Shown piece after piece: positions 34,471-44,600 of a stretch of 64,000 nucleotides of DNA. The notes under the pieces are model-generated. The model was not told the DNA's origin. It saw only the letters and a list, made by a program, of their open reading frames with translations, and did not search any database. The number at the start of each line of letters is the position of its first letter. Within the stretch, counting starts at the first letter, position 1. A program made the position numbers and the translations under genes. Origin of the DNA: Paraburkholderia rhizosphaerae (GTDB lineage Bacteria; Pseudomonadota; Gammaproteobacteria; Burkholderiales; Burkholderiaceae); contig NZ_SORE01000016.1 in assembly GCF_004366595.1 (NCBI RefSeq), positions 62,001 through 126,000 of the forward strand, in the 5' to 3' direction.

Positions 34471-35603
34471 TCACGCCACTGCCCGCCGGCCGCGCTGCTC
34501 GCGAGCATCGCATCGATAAAGCGCAAACCGGCGACCCCGTCGTCGACCGTCGTCAGAAAGCGGCTTTCCGGCGGCAGCGGTCGACCCGCGTCGAGCGCTT
34601 CAATCTGCAGCGCGGCGTCCTTATACAGCTGCGCGAACGCCTCGAGATACCCTTCCGGATGTCCCGGCGGCACGCGCGTCGCATGCGCGGCGGCCGCCCC
34701 CTGTACGCGCCCGCGCGTCAACCGCTGCGCCGCGCCGCCCAATGGCGTGAACCACAGTTCATTCGGTTCTTCCTGATCGAACGCGATACCCGCCTTCGTC
34801 CCATACACGCGCAGCCGCAGCGCGTTCTCCGCGCCGCTCGCGACCTGGCTTGCCCACAGCATCCCGCGCGCGCCGTTCGCATAGCGCAGCATCGCCTGCA
34901 CATGATCGTCGAGCCGGCGTCCGGGGACGAACGTATGCACGTCCGCCGCGAGCGCCGCCGGTAGCATGCCGGTGATAAAACCCGCGAGGTGGTACGCGTG
35001 CGTGCCGATATCGCCAAGGCACCCAGCCGGGCCGGACAGCTTCGGGTCGGTGCGCCACACCGCCTGTTTGTTCGTGCCGCTCTGCTCGATCGGCTCGGCC
35101 AGCCAGTCCTGTGCATATTCGACCTGCACGACGCGCAGGTCGCCGAGTTCGCCCGCTTCGATCAGTTCGCGCGCGTGCCGCACCATCGGATAGCCTGAAT
35201 ACGTATGCGTGAGCGCAAAGAGCCGCCGCTTTTCGCGCGCGAGCCGCGCCAGCGCGTCGCCTTCGGCGAGCGACACCGCGAGCGGCTTGTCGCAGATCAC
35301 ATGGATACCCGCTTCGAGAAACGCGGTCGCGACCGGCGCATGCAGATGGTTCGGCGTAACGATCGCCACTGCGTCGATGCCGTCGTCGCGCGCGCTTTCC
35401 GCACGCGCCATCTCGCGCCAGTCCGCGTAACTGCGCGCAAGATTCGCTTCGGCGGCACTCGCCTGCGCGCGCTGCGGGTCGGACGACAACGCACCCGCGA
35501 CCACTTCGAAGCAATCGTCCAGGCGCGCGGCAATCCGGTGCACCGCGCCGATAAACGCGCCCTGGCCGCCGCCGACCATGCCCAGCTTCAGTCTTCCTGC
35601 CAT
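34464..35603 (-). CDS. Gfo/Idh/MocA family oxidoreductase
   Basis: A 379-residue NAD(P)-dependent sugar or inositol dehydrogenase. The N-terminal Rossmann motif is 'KLGMVGGGQGAFIGAVH', followed by the family's 'HVICDKPLAVSLAEGDAL' with the EKP-like Lys (here DKP) and a C-terminal 'GDIGTHAYHLAGF' region with the catalytic His/Asp. It is the last gene of the sugar operon, 60 bases behind the isomerase, and pairs with it as in inositol or sugar acid catabolism. The substrate is unknown. Its stop codon lies within the 16-bp tandem repeat. Confidence 0.9.
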   Translation of the reverse strand: MAGRLKLGMVGGGQGAFIGAVHRIAARLDDCFEVVAGALSSDPQRAQASAAEANLARSYADWREMARAESARDDGIDAVAIVTPNHLHAPVATAFLEAGIHVICDKPLAVSLAEGDALARLAREKRRLFALTHTYSGYPMVRHARELIEAGELGDLRVVQVEYAQDWLAEPIEQSGTNKQAVWRTDPKLSGPAGCLGDIGTHAYHLAGFITGMLPAALAADVHTFVPGRRLDDHVQAMLRYANGARGMLWASQVASGAENALRLRVYGTKAGIAFDQEEPNELWFTPLGGAAQRLTRGRVQGAAAAHATRVPPGHPEGYLEAFAQLYKDAALQIEALDAGRPLPPESRFLTTVDDGVAGLRFIDAMLASSAAGGQWREI

Positions 35604-35662
35604 CGTGTGCTGCTCCTTACGATGCGGCCGCGCAATCGTTGCGTGCGCAACCGGATAATCGA

Positions 35663-36712
35663 TCAGATGCCGAGCACGCGCTGCAATTGCGCGCGATCGA
35701 CGCCGCTTTCCGCAAAGTCATCGAACGCGCGGTCCGCGACGCGGATGATGTGCCGCCTGATAAACTCCGCGCCTTCGCGCGCGCCGTCCTGCGGGTGCTT
35801 CAACGCGCATTCCCATTCGAGCACCGCCCAGCCCGGGTAGTCGTACTGCGCCATCTTCGAAAAGATCGCGCTGAAGTCGACCTGCCCATCGCCCAGCGAA
35901 CGGAAACGCCCCGCCCGCTCGACCCAACCGCTATAGCCGCCGTACACGCCCTGACGCCCGGTCGGACGAAACTCCGCGTCCTTCACATGGAACGCCTTGA
36001 TGCGCTCGTGATAGATATCGATAAATTCGAGGTAATCGAGTTGCTGCAGCACATAGTGGCTCGGGTCGAACAGAATATTCGCCCGCGGATGATCGTTCAG
36101 CGTCGCGAGAAATCGTTCGAATGTGACACCGTCGTGCAAGTCCTCGCCCGGGTGCAGTTCGTAGCAGACGTCGACGCCGGCTTCGTCGAATGCATCGAGA
36201 ATCGGCTTCCAGCGGCGTGCGAGTTCGTCGAAGGCTGCTTCGACCAGGCCTGCCGGCCGCTGCGGCCACGGGTAGATATACGGCCACGCCAGCGCGCCCG
36301 AAAACGTCACGTGCGTGTTCAGGCCGAGGCGCTGCGACGCCTTGGCGGCAAGCTTCAACTGCGCAATTGCCCATTCGGTGCGCGCCTGCGGATTGCCGCG
36401 CACCTGCGGCGCGGCAAAGCTGTCGAACAGTACGTCGTACGCGGGGTGCACAGCAACCAGCTGACCCTGCAAATGCGTCGCCAGTTCGGTCACCGTCACG
36501 CCCGCATCGGTCGCGATGCCGAGCCATTCGTCGCAGTACGTCTGACTCGCCGCCGCCTGCTCCAGATCGATCAGTTGCGACGCAACCGGCACCTGAATGC
36601 CTTTGAAGCCGAGCCCCGCGGCCCAGTTGGCCATATGGGCGAAATTGTCGAATGGCGGATCGTCGCCGAGAAACTGCGCGAGGTAAATTGCCGGCCCTTT
36701 GATGGTCTTCAT
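35663..36712 (-). CDS. Sugar phosphate isomerase/epimerase (AP-endonuclease 2-like TIM barrel)
   Basis: A 349-residue TIM-barrel protein of the xylose isomerase-like family (IolE/IolH group). Typical barrel segments include 'NTHVTFSGALAWPYIYPWPQ', 'VDVCYELHPGEDLHDGVTF' with the metal-binding Glu, 'ILFDPSHYVLQQ' with Asp/His, and 'WAVLEWECALKHPQ' with a C-terminal Glu. It lies between the binding-protein gene and the dehydrogenase in the operon and probably acts on the imported sugar or its oxidised product. Confidence 0.88.
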   Translation of the reverse strand: MKTIKGPAIYLAQFLGDDPPFDNFAHMANWAAGLGFKGIQVPVASQLIDLEQAAASQTYCDEWLGIATDAGVTVTELATHLQGQLVAVHPAYDVLFDSFAAPQVRGNPQARTEWAIAQLKLAAKASQRLGLNTHVTFSGALAWPYIYPWPQRPAGLVEAAFDELARRWKPILDAFDEAGVDVCYELHPGEDLHDGVTFERFLATLNDHPRANILFDPSHYVLQQLDYLEFIDIYHERIKAFHVKDAEFRPTGRQGVYGGYSGWVERAGRFRSLGDGQVDFSAIFSKMAQYDYPGWAVLEWECALKHPQDGAREGAEFIRRHIIRVADRAFDDFAESGVDRAQLQRVLGI

Positions 36713-36785
36713 CGTGCGTCTCCGTCAGTGGTCGAGCCTACACGGCGCAGCATCCTGCATGCCGCGCCGCGCGACTTCACCTCGC

Positions 36786-37751
36786 CTAGAACGGCGAGTC
36801 CGGGAAGTAGAACTGCTGCGCGTTTTCCTTCGTGATCAGCACTGACGGGATGATCGTCGTCGGCGGCAGCGACTGGCCCTTGAGCCTCGCTTCGGCGGTC
36901 AGCTTGATCGCGTCGTAGATAAACTTCGGCGAGTACGACACATCCGCCGTGATCATCGGCGCGCCGTCCATCACGTTCTTGATCATCCCTTTCGAGCCCG
37001 CGCCGCCGAATACGATCTTGATGTCGCTGCGTTTGGCCTGATCGATTGCCTTCAGCACGCCGACCGCCATGTCGTCATCCGACGCCCACACTGCGTCGAT
37101 ATGCTTGAAGCGTGTCAGATAGTCCTGCATCACCTTGAACGCGTCGTCGCGGTTCCAGTTCGCGTATTTCGCATCGAGAATCCTGATGTTCGGATACTGC
37201 TTCATCACCGACGTAAACGCGGTCCACCGTTCGTTGTCGAGCGTGGTCGGAATGCCGCGCAGCGCGACGATATCGCCCTTGCCGTCGAGCGCCTTCGCCA
37301 GATACTCGGCCGGGATCTTGCCGAATGCGGTGTTGTCGCCGGCCACATACGCGTCCTGCGCGCTGGTATCCGTCAGGCCGCGGTCCACCACGGTCACGTA
37401 CACGCCTTTCTTCTTCACCTGCGCAACGGGCTGCGTCAGCGACGCGGACTCCTGCGGGAAAATCACGAGCGCGTTGATCTTGTTGACCGTCACGAGGTCC
37501 TGCAACTGGTTCGCCTGCTCAGGCGCATTCGCCGCGGTCTTCACGATGATCTTCAGCCCCGGATGCTCTTTCTCGAGGTCGGTTTTCGCCTTGTTCGCCC
37601 ACCAGACGATGCCGCCCGTAAAGCCGTGGTCCGCCGTCGGAATCGCGACGCCCAGCGTGACCTTGTCGTCGGCGCGCGCGGCGCCCGCGGTGATCCCCAG
37701 CATCGAAAGCGCCAGCATGCCGGCACCGACCGTTCGTATGACGTGTTTCAT
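36786..37751 (-). CDS. Sugar ABC transporter substrate-binding protein (RbsB type)
   Basis: A 321-residue periplasmic binding protein of the ribose/galactose/inositol class. The signal peptide ends near ARA-DD. The mature part opens 'KVTLGVAIPTADHGFTGGIV' and contains 'DAVWASDDDMAVGVLKAIDQA', a hallmark of the family. It follows the ATPase and permease genes with a 152-base spacer, so its message level may be set separately. The ligand is not decidable. Confidence 0.92.
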   Translation of the reverse strand: MKHVIRTVGAGMLALSMLGITAGAARADDKVTLGVAIPTADHGFTGGIVWWANKAKTDLEKEHPGLKIIVKTAANAPEQANQLQDLVTVNKINALVIFPQESASLTQPVAQVKKKGVYVTVVDRGLTDTSAQDAYVAGDNTAFGKIPAEYLAKALDGKGDIVALRGIPTTLDNERWTAFTSVMKQYPNIRILDAKYANWNRDDAFKVMQDYLTRFKHIDAVWASDDDMAVGVLKAIDQAKRSDIKIVFGGAGSKGMIKNVMDGAPMITADVSYSPKFIYDAIKLTAEARLKGQSLPPTTIIPSVLITKENAQQFYFPDSPF

Positions 37752-37903
37752 GGTGTTGTCTCCAGAACTGTATGGGCGCTATGCGTGCGCCGGATTTCGT
37801 TGTAGAACCACTGAAACGCCTGCTGCCTGTTGCCTGCCTTCCGCGTTGCTGCCTTCCCTGCGCTAATCCCCCCTTTGAAGCCGCGCGACTCCGCGGACAC
37901 GCG

Positions 37904-38920
37904 CTAACGCCGCCCCCGCTGCAAGAACGCGACGACGATAATCACCACGCCCTGCACCGCCGCGTTCAGATACACACTGATGATGCTGGTCAGATTCAGG
38001 ATGTTCGCGATCACCGACAGCAGCACCGCGCCGATCACGGTGCCGATCACGCGGCCCTCGCCGCCCTTGAGCGCGGTGCCGCCGACCACCACCGCGGCGA
38101 TCGCTTCGAGTTCCCACAGCAAGCCGGTGGTCGGCGTCGCCGATCCGAGCCGCGGCACGTACAGCACGGTCGCGACACCGACGCATACGCCGAGCAGCAC
38201 GTATGTGACGATCTTCACCGTATCGACGCGAATCGCCGCATAGCGCGCAACCTGCTCGTTCGAACCGATTGCCTGCACGTGCCGGCCGAATGCGGTGCGA
38301 TTGAGGATCAGCGCGCCCCCCGCCGCGACGACGAGGAACACCCAGATCGGCACCGGCACGCCGAGCAGACTCGCGTAATAGACCGGGCCATACAGATCGG
38401 ACAGATTGTTATCGAGCGTCAGCGCGCCGCCGTCGGCGAGCCACGTGAGCACCGCGCGAAAAATACCGAGCGTGCCGAGCGTGACGATAAACGGCTCGAT
38501 GCGTCCTTTGGTGATCAGCAAGCCATGCGCGCAGCCGAATACCGCGCCGAGCACCAGCGCGCAAACGATGCCGATCGCCACGATCGCGAGCGGCGCGAAC
38601 GTGTGGCCACCCAGACCGGCCGCGAGCCCGTTCATCAGCCAGATCATGATCCCTGCGATCAGCGCGGCCATCGAGCCGACCGACAGGTCGATGCCGCCCG
38701 AGATGATCACAAAGGTCATGCCGACCGCGATGATGCCGATAAACGACGTGCGCGTCAGCACGTTCATCATGTTGTCGACGGTGGCGAAGTCGCCGTTCAG
38801 CAGCGTGCCCGCGATGCACAGCACGATCAGGCCCGCGAGCGGACCGAAACCGTACAGCACGTGTGCGACTCGCAATGCGCGCGGCGTCGGCGCGGAGGTA
38901 TCAGTGGGTGCCGGTCGCAT
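37904..38920 (-). CDS. Sugar ABC transporter permease (RbsC type)
   Basis: A 338-residue inner membrane permease of the BPD_transp_2 family with about eight to ten helices. Family marks are 'GMTFVIISGGIDLSVGSMAAL' near residue 75 and 'VVVGGTALKGGEGRVIGTVIGA' near 285. The ATG overlaps the end of the ATPase gene by 20 bases, indicating coupled translation. Confidence 0.94.
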   Translation of the reverse strand: MRPAPTDTSAPTPRALRVAHVLYGFGPLAGLIVLCIAGTLLNGDFATVDNMMNVLTRTSFIGIIAVGMTFVIISGGIDLSVGSMAALIAGIMIWLMNGLAAGLGGHTFAPLAIVAIGIVCALVLGAVFGCAHGLLITKGRIEPFIVTLGTLGIFRAVLTWLADGGALTLDNNLSDLYGPVYYASLLGVPVPIWVFLVVAAGGALILNRTAFGRHVQAIGSNEQVARYAAIRVDTVKIVTYVLLGVCVGVATVLYVPRLGSATPTTGLLWELEAIAAVVVGGTALKGGEGRVIGTVIGAVLLSVIANILNLTSIISVYLNAAVQGVVIIVVAFLQRGRR

Positions 38921-40388
38921 GAGCGATCAACTCCTCTTCGGTCAGGTGTTCGAGGCCGAGCGTCGCCTGTAGCTTGCCGGCGCGCATCACCGCGACGCGA
39001 TGACACAGGCCGATCAGTTCGATCAGCTCGGACGAGATCACGATCACCGCCCGCCCTTCCGATGCGAGCCGGTGAATCAGGAAGTAGATATCGCGTTTCG
39101 CGCCGATATCGACGCCGCGCGTCGGTTCGTCGAGCACGATCACGTTGGGGTTCGGCTGCAGGAATTTCGCGAGCGCGAGCTTTTGCTGGTTGCCGCCCGA
39201 CAGCATCCGCGCGCGGCTGCTCAAATCTCCCGTGCGGATGCCGAACTCGCGCACCGCTTCGCTCAGCGCCGCACGCCCCGCCTTCAGATCAAGCAGCGGA
39301 TGCGTGTAGCGATCGAGCGTCATTAACGTCAGGTTGTCCTGCAAGCTCAGGTTCACATGCAGGCCCTTGCCTTTGCGGTCCTCGCTCAGATACGTGAGGC
39401 CATGCCGCATTGCGTCGCGCGGGTTCTTCAGGTCCACGCGGCGGCCGGCAATCTCGATGTGTCCCGCGCTGCGCCGGCGCAGACCGATGATCGCTTCGAA
39501 CGCTTCGGTGCGCCCCGCGCCGACCAGGCCCGCGAAGCCGAACACTTCGCCGGCGCGCACCTCGAAGCTCAAACCGTCGACCCAGTCGGGCACGCTCAGG
39601 CCTTCGACGCGCAGCGCGAGCGGCGCGTCGGCCGCAATCAGTGTCTTGTCCGGAAACATGTCGGACAGTTCGCGGCCGACCATCAGGTTCGCCATCTGCT
39701 GCCGCCCGAGCGCCGCAGTCTCGCTACGCGCGACGAAGCGACCGTCGCGCATCACGATCACCTCGTCGGTGATGCGTTCGACCTCGTCGAGCTTGTGCGA
39801 GATATAGACGATCGTCGCGCCATCCGCCTTCAGTTTCGCCATCAGCGCGAACAGGCGTTCCGTTTCGGACGGCGTGAGCGTCGCGGTGGGCTCATCCATG
39901 ATCAGCAAACGCGCCCGGCGCGATAGCGCCTTCGCGATCTCGACCATCTGCTTTTCCGCGACGATCAGGTCGCGCACCTTCGTATCCGGATGCTTCGTGA
40001 GGCCGACTTGCGCGAGATAACGCTTCGCTTCGGTGCGCATCGCCGCGTCATCGAGCAGCAGGCCGCGGCGTTTTTCGTGACCGAGATACATATTCTGCGC
40101 GATCGTCAGATGCTCGGCCAGATTGAATTCCTGGTGAATCAGCACGATGCCCGCGGCCTCCGCCGCGCGCGAGCCGTCGAAATGCTGTGCCGCGCCGTCG
40201 ATCAGTATCTCGCCTGATGTCGCGTGCTCGTAGCCGGCGAGAATTTTCATCAGCGTCGACTTGCCCGCGCCGTTTTCGCCGAGCAATCCGTAGATGCGGC
40301 CGGGCGCGAGTTCGAAGCTCACGCCGTGCAGCACGCGCACCGGGCCGAAGTCTTTGCGGATATCGTCGAAGCGGACAGCGAGGCTCAT
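38901..40388 (-). CDS. Sugar ABC transporter ATP-binding protein, two ATPase domains (RbsA type)
   Basis: A 495-residue protein with tandem ABC domains. The N-terminal domain has Walker A 'GLLGENGAGKSTLMKIL' and the Walker B in 'RLLIMDEPTATLTPSE'. The C-terminal domain has a degenerate Walker A ('GFAGLVGAGRTEAFEAI'), signature 'LSGGNQQKLALAKFL' and 'VIVLDEPTRGVDIGAKRDIY', exactly the RbsA/MglA/XylG layout. It lies 25 bases behind the LacI gene and is the first transporter gene of the operon. Confidence 0.95.
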   Translation of the reverse strand: MSLAVRFDDIRKDFGPVRVLHGVSFELAPGRIYGLLGENGAGKSTLMKILAGYEHATSGEILIDGAAQHFDGSRAAEAAGIVLIHQEFNLAEHLTIAQNMYLGHEKRRGLLLDDAAMRTEAKRYLAQVGLTKHPDTKVRDLIVAEKQMVEIAKALSRRARLLIMDEPTATLTPSETERLFALMAKLKADGATIVYISHKLDEVERITDEVIVMRDGRFVARSETAALGRQQMANLMVGRELSDMFPDKTLIAADAPLALRVEGLSVPDWVDGLSFEVRAGEVFGFAGLVGAGRTEAFEAIIGLRRRSAGHIEIAGRRVDLKNPRDAMRHGLTYLSEDRKGKGLHVNLSLQDNLTLMTLDRYTHPLLDLKAGRAALSEAVREFGIRTGDLSSRARMLSGGNQQKLALAKFLQPNPNVIVLDEPTRGVDIGAKRDIYFLIHRLASEGRAVIVISSELIELIGLCHRVAVMRAGKLQATLGLEHLTEEELIAHATGTH

Positions 40389-40413
40389 CGGGTTCGCGCT
40401 CCTCGGACGCTCA

Positions 40414-41478
40414 TCACGCGCTTGCGCGCACCATCAGCCGATGCGGCAGCAGCACGCCCGGCACGTTCGCAGTACGGTTTGCGAGCCGCTTTAGCAGCAA
40501 GCGCGCAGCGGTCTCGCCTAGCTCGCGCATCGGCTGCGCGATCGTCGTCAGCGGCGGATCGATTTGCGCGGCCAGCGAAATGTCGTCGAAGCCGACCACC
40601 GCGACATCGTCGGGCACGCGCCTGCCGATGCTGCGCAAGCCTTTGACCACGCCGATCGCGAGCGTATCCGATACCGTGAAGATTGCGGTAGGCGGTTCGC
40701 TTTGCGCCATCAGGATCGCGGCCGCGGATGCGCCCGCTTCGTAATCGAGGCTGTCCAGATGGACTTGCCAGCGCGGGTCCGGGTCGATGCCGGCGTTATG
40801 CAGCGCATCCAGATAGCCGCGCTCGCGTTGCTGCGCGAACAGATAGCCGTCGCCCGAATTGATCAGCGCGATGCGCTTATGGCCACGCGACAGCAGATGC
40901 ATGACCGCGTCGCCAGCCGCGCGGTAGTTGTCGATGCCGACATACGGCACACCAACGTCCGCATCGAACTCGCAGCATGCAACCCACGGCAAGGTGTTCA
41001 GTTCGTCGGACAGCGCCTGCTGCGCGGCGGCCGGATCGAGACAGATCGCGCCGTCCGCGCGGCGCCGGCGCAGCATCTCGAAGTAGCTGCGCTCGCGGCC
41101 GGGATCGGCGCCGGTATCGCACAACAGCATGAAATAGCCGTGCTGACGCGCGACGCTGTCTATACCACGCACGATTTCCGCGTAGAACGGGTTGCCGAAG
41201 TTCGGCACCATCGTCAGCAGCAGACGGCTCTCCGCGGTGCGCAGGTTGCGCGCCAGCTCGTTGACGCGGTAGCCGCTCTGTTCGACTGCGGCGAGCACTT
41301 TTTCGCGGGTCTCCGCGCGCACATTCGAATGGCCGTTCAGCACGCGCGATACGGTCGCGACCGACACACCGGCCTGCTCGGCGACATCGTCGATCGACAT
41401 TTCTTTCGACGGACGCGGCGATGGACGCGCACGCTCCGGTTGCAAGGTCGTGGAATCGTGTTGAGACGATCGGGCCAT
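40414..41478 (-). CDS. LacI-family transcriptional regulator of the sugar operon
   Basis: A 354-residue LacI-type repressor. The helix-turn-helix reads 'MSIDDVAEQAGVSVATVSRVLN' in part, followed by the hinge 'VNELARNLRTAESRLL' and a sugar-binding effector domain ('GVPYVGIDNYRAAGDAVMHLLSRGHKRIALI' region). The N-terminal 25 residues before the HTH are rich in Pro/Arg. The ATG at 41476-41478 is preferred. An upstream reading would start inside the operator. It is the promoter-proximal gene of the six-gene operon and lies directly behind a perfect palindrome. Confidence 0.93.
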   Translation of the reverse strand: MARSSQHDSTTLQPERARPSPRPSKEMSIDDVAEQAGVSVATVSRVLNGHSNVRAETREKVLAAVEQSGYRVNELARNLRTAESRLLLTMVPNFGNPFYAEIVRGIDSVARQHGYFMLLCDTGADPGRERSYFEMLRRRRADGAICLDPAAAQQALSDELNTLPWVACCEFDADVGVPYVGIDNYRAAGDAVMHLLSRGHKRIALINSGDGYLFAQQRERGYLDALHNAGIDPDPRWQVHLDSLDYEAGASAAAILMAQSEPPTAIFTVSDTLAIGVVKGLRSIGRRVPDDVAVVGFDDISLAAQIDPPLTTIAQPMRELGETAARLLLKRLANRTANVPGVLLPHRLMVRASA

Positions 41479-41492
41479 CGCCGGCTTCCCCG

Positions 41493-41506
41493 TGTAATCG
41501 ATTACA
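41493..41506. promoter_or_regulatory. LacI-type operator palindrome
   Basis: tgtaatcgattaca is a perfect 14-bp palindrome with a central CG, the symmetry expected for LacI/GalR-family operators. It is 15 bases upstream of the regulator ATG. As all six genes run in the same direction behind it, repression here would control the whole operon. Confidence 0.8.
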
Positions 41507-41662
41507 TGTCCAGCTGAATTCTCGCGGACGAACACGGAAATCTCAAGGCGAATGCGCTAGGGATTTGTACTGAGGTCATCACACGTCGCCAGCGGTTGAC
41601 CTGTTCATTCCACGCCAGCTTCGACCGCCACGCCCGGCACAGCCCGGATCACGCAGCCCGCA

Positions 41663-44600
41663 TCACGCAGCCCCGAACGTCATTGCCTTCGGGAACCAGC
41701 GCCAACCGTAAGTCGTGACGTTCGACTGTGCGGGTGCGTTCGGCACCGTGCCCCAGTGCGCGCGTACCGTACTGCTCGGGAATGCCGTAACCGTCCGGTT
41801 CGAAAACGCCGCGACCGCCCGCGCGTTGTTGATCGCACCCGCACGCGTTCCGCCGCACGCGATCAGAAGGATCGGCCCGTCGGTATCCCTGAACTCGCGG
41901 GCAAGCAGCCGGTTCAGCTGGAAACCAAACGCGCGCGACGTGAGGTTAGACGCTTCAAATCGCGTTACGCCATTGGCATTCGCAGCAACCGGAAACTGGA
42001 GCCATCCCGGCTTGCCATGCGTCGACACGATGCGGACATTACCCTCGATGCCCGGCACTTGAACGCGTGCCGAGCTGACCTGGAAGTCAGTCCCGGGGTA
42101 CCTTTTGAATTGAGCTTGGGCGCTCAAGGTCCGCGCTGTGGAGACGCGGTCCACGAACCGCCACGCAAGCATGCCCTTCCCCAGCACGAACCCCAACGAC
42201 AGAAGTTGCACCACGCCGCTCAAACCCGATAAGACGCTACTGGCCAAAGTCAACTGGCCGGCGGTTTTCTCGTCTTCGACCAGTGCGGCGCCCAGCCCCG
42301 TCGCCCCGCCAGCCAGCCCGACCACACCGCCGGTGAAGGCCAACCCGCTCGTCAACGCAAGCGCGCCGCCGGCCACCGCCCACGCGCCGATCCCAAAGCT
42401 CGCAAGACCTAGCAGAAAGCCGATGGCGGCGACTACCGGCGCGATGACCCACGTTTTGTTGTTGCCGGACGCATCGAGGAACGTGACCGGATCGCACTCG
42501 CAATAGACGTAGGGGTTCAGGCCGCCTGCGCCGAACGGACTCTGCGCGTCGTACTGCAGAAAGCGCATCAGCAGCGCGCTGTCATAGGCGCGCATGCCGT
42601 CGCCCAGGTGATACAGATAAGTCAGCGGGTCGTAGCGCTGGCCCTTGAAGCGCACCGGATCGTACGACCAGTCAAAAGCGCCGCCGACATAGCCGTATGG
42701 GCTATAAATGGCCGGCTCGATGTTGGTGCCCGCGACCGGGTCGACCGAACCATACACGCTCCCCGACGGATCGCTGAACAGCATCTGCGACGACTTCGTG
42801 TAGCTGCCTGCGCTGCCGCGTGCGCACTGGATCGCATCGACGCTGCTCGCGCCGCTCAGGTACGACGCGAACTGCACGTCCGCGTCGCCAGCCGCCTGCT
42901 TGCGCAGCGACGCGATGAAATGGCCGTCGCAGTAACCAAAGGCGGTCGGGCGCAAGGTGCTGAGCGTGTCACCTTCCTTGATCGTCATCTTTTCACTGCG
43001 CAGCTTGCCCTGGCTGTTGTAGGCGAAATACACCTTCGGCTCGCGCCAATTGGGATCCGACGGCTTCGACCTTGTATGCGCGCGCAGCTTTTCGTAGCAG
43101 TCGTAAGTGCAAGTGGCGACTACTCCGTCCGCTCCGGTCACTCTCGCGACATTGCCCGATAAGTCGTATGTGATCTCGACCTGCTTCGGTGCCGCGGAAC
43201 CGCGCGTGATCGTCTGCTTCGTCAACTCGAAGACGTTCTTGCCGTCGTAACTGCATGCGCCGCTGGTCACCTCCCCCGTCTCCTTTACTGTCGTGCTCCA
43301 CGAGGTCATGTTGTTGTACTTGTCATAGCCGAACGTGAACGCGCTGACGTTGTTGCCGCCCGGATCCTTCGGATACACGGTCGTCGCATCGGTCGCTTTG
43401 GAATCGGTCAGGCGGCCAGCGTAGTCATACTGGTTCTGCAACACCGTCGTGACTACCGCCGCACCGACGCGTTGCTCGTTCACCTGATTCAGGCCGTTGT
43501 ACAGGATTTCACCGCTTGCGCACTCGGCGAAAGCGCCATCGGCGCCCATACGCAGATACGTCTTCTTTGTCAGACGCATCTTCGTATCGTACGAAACGTC
43601 CATCCGGAATGTCGCGGTGGGCGCACCGGCCGGCCCGAATTCATAAGTCGCCGACTTCAGCAACTCGCCGCCGACGTAGTCCATCGTAATTTTGAGTGCC
43701 TGCGCGCCGCCGTTCAGAAACGTGATCGCCGCCACCCGGCCCGCGCTGTCGTAACGGTACGACGCTTCATCATTCGGGTAGCTACTTGCCGATGCGGTGA
43801 TCGACGTCACCATGCCCAGCGCGCACCGCGTAAAAGTGTTTGCGCAGGTAACCGAAATGCCGTCGCTGCGGTTCAGGCTCGACGTCTCGCTGCCAGGTAG
43901 CGCATTGCTATCGTATGTGAGCGTCCTTGTCTCAGTCACTCCCGCCAGCGTGTAGGTCTGCGTGACCAGCTTGACGGTGTCCTTGTCGTACTCATACGCG
44001 AGCGAAGCCCCTTTGTCCGACGGTGGGGTGGTTTTCGTCGGCACGCCGCCGAGTTCCGCGCAGTACTCGTGAGCGATCGCTACGCCACGCGGCGTGGTCT
44101 CGGTAGCTGGCGTCACGTAACCGGACGAGTACGTATAGACCGTCACACTCTCGCCAGCGTTGTCCGGGTTCCGGTCGACCTGCGTCAGGCGTCCGACTCC
44201 ATCGAAACTTCGCGTCGCGACGGTCCTGTTGTCCACTGACACGCTGGCGATTTGCGGTTCGAGACCGTATTCCCAGTACTTCAAGCCCGTCACGCGCGCG
44301 GGCTGGCTGTTGTCGTCGTAATCGGTCACCGATGCGATGCGATCGAAGAAGTCATAGCCGAGTTCGACGTGCGTCTGCTTTTGCGTGGCCGCATCGACAA
44401 CTGTCGTCTCTCGCAGACGGAAAAATTCGTCGTAGCTGTAGGTCGTCGTGCTGATCCGCGTTTTATCGCTGATGCCATATTCCGTCACCGTCGTGGGCAG
44501 CAACGTGCCTGGGTCGTGGCTGGTTCGCGTGAAGTTGTACCGCTTCACGACGTCCGCTGGCTCACGCTTGACCGGAACATTCGTGTACTCGGTCAGCACC

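Noticed and set aside
37772..39397. 541-codon + strand frame opposite the sugar permease and ATPase genes
   Set aside because: Arg/His/Asp-rich composition typical of antisense readings in high-GC DNA. Both opposite-strand genes have clear family motifs.
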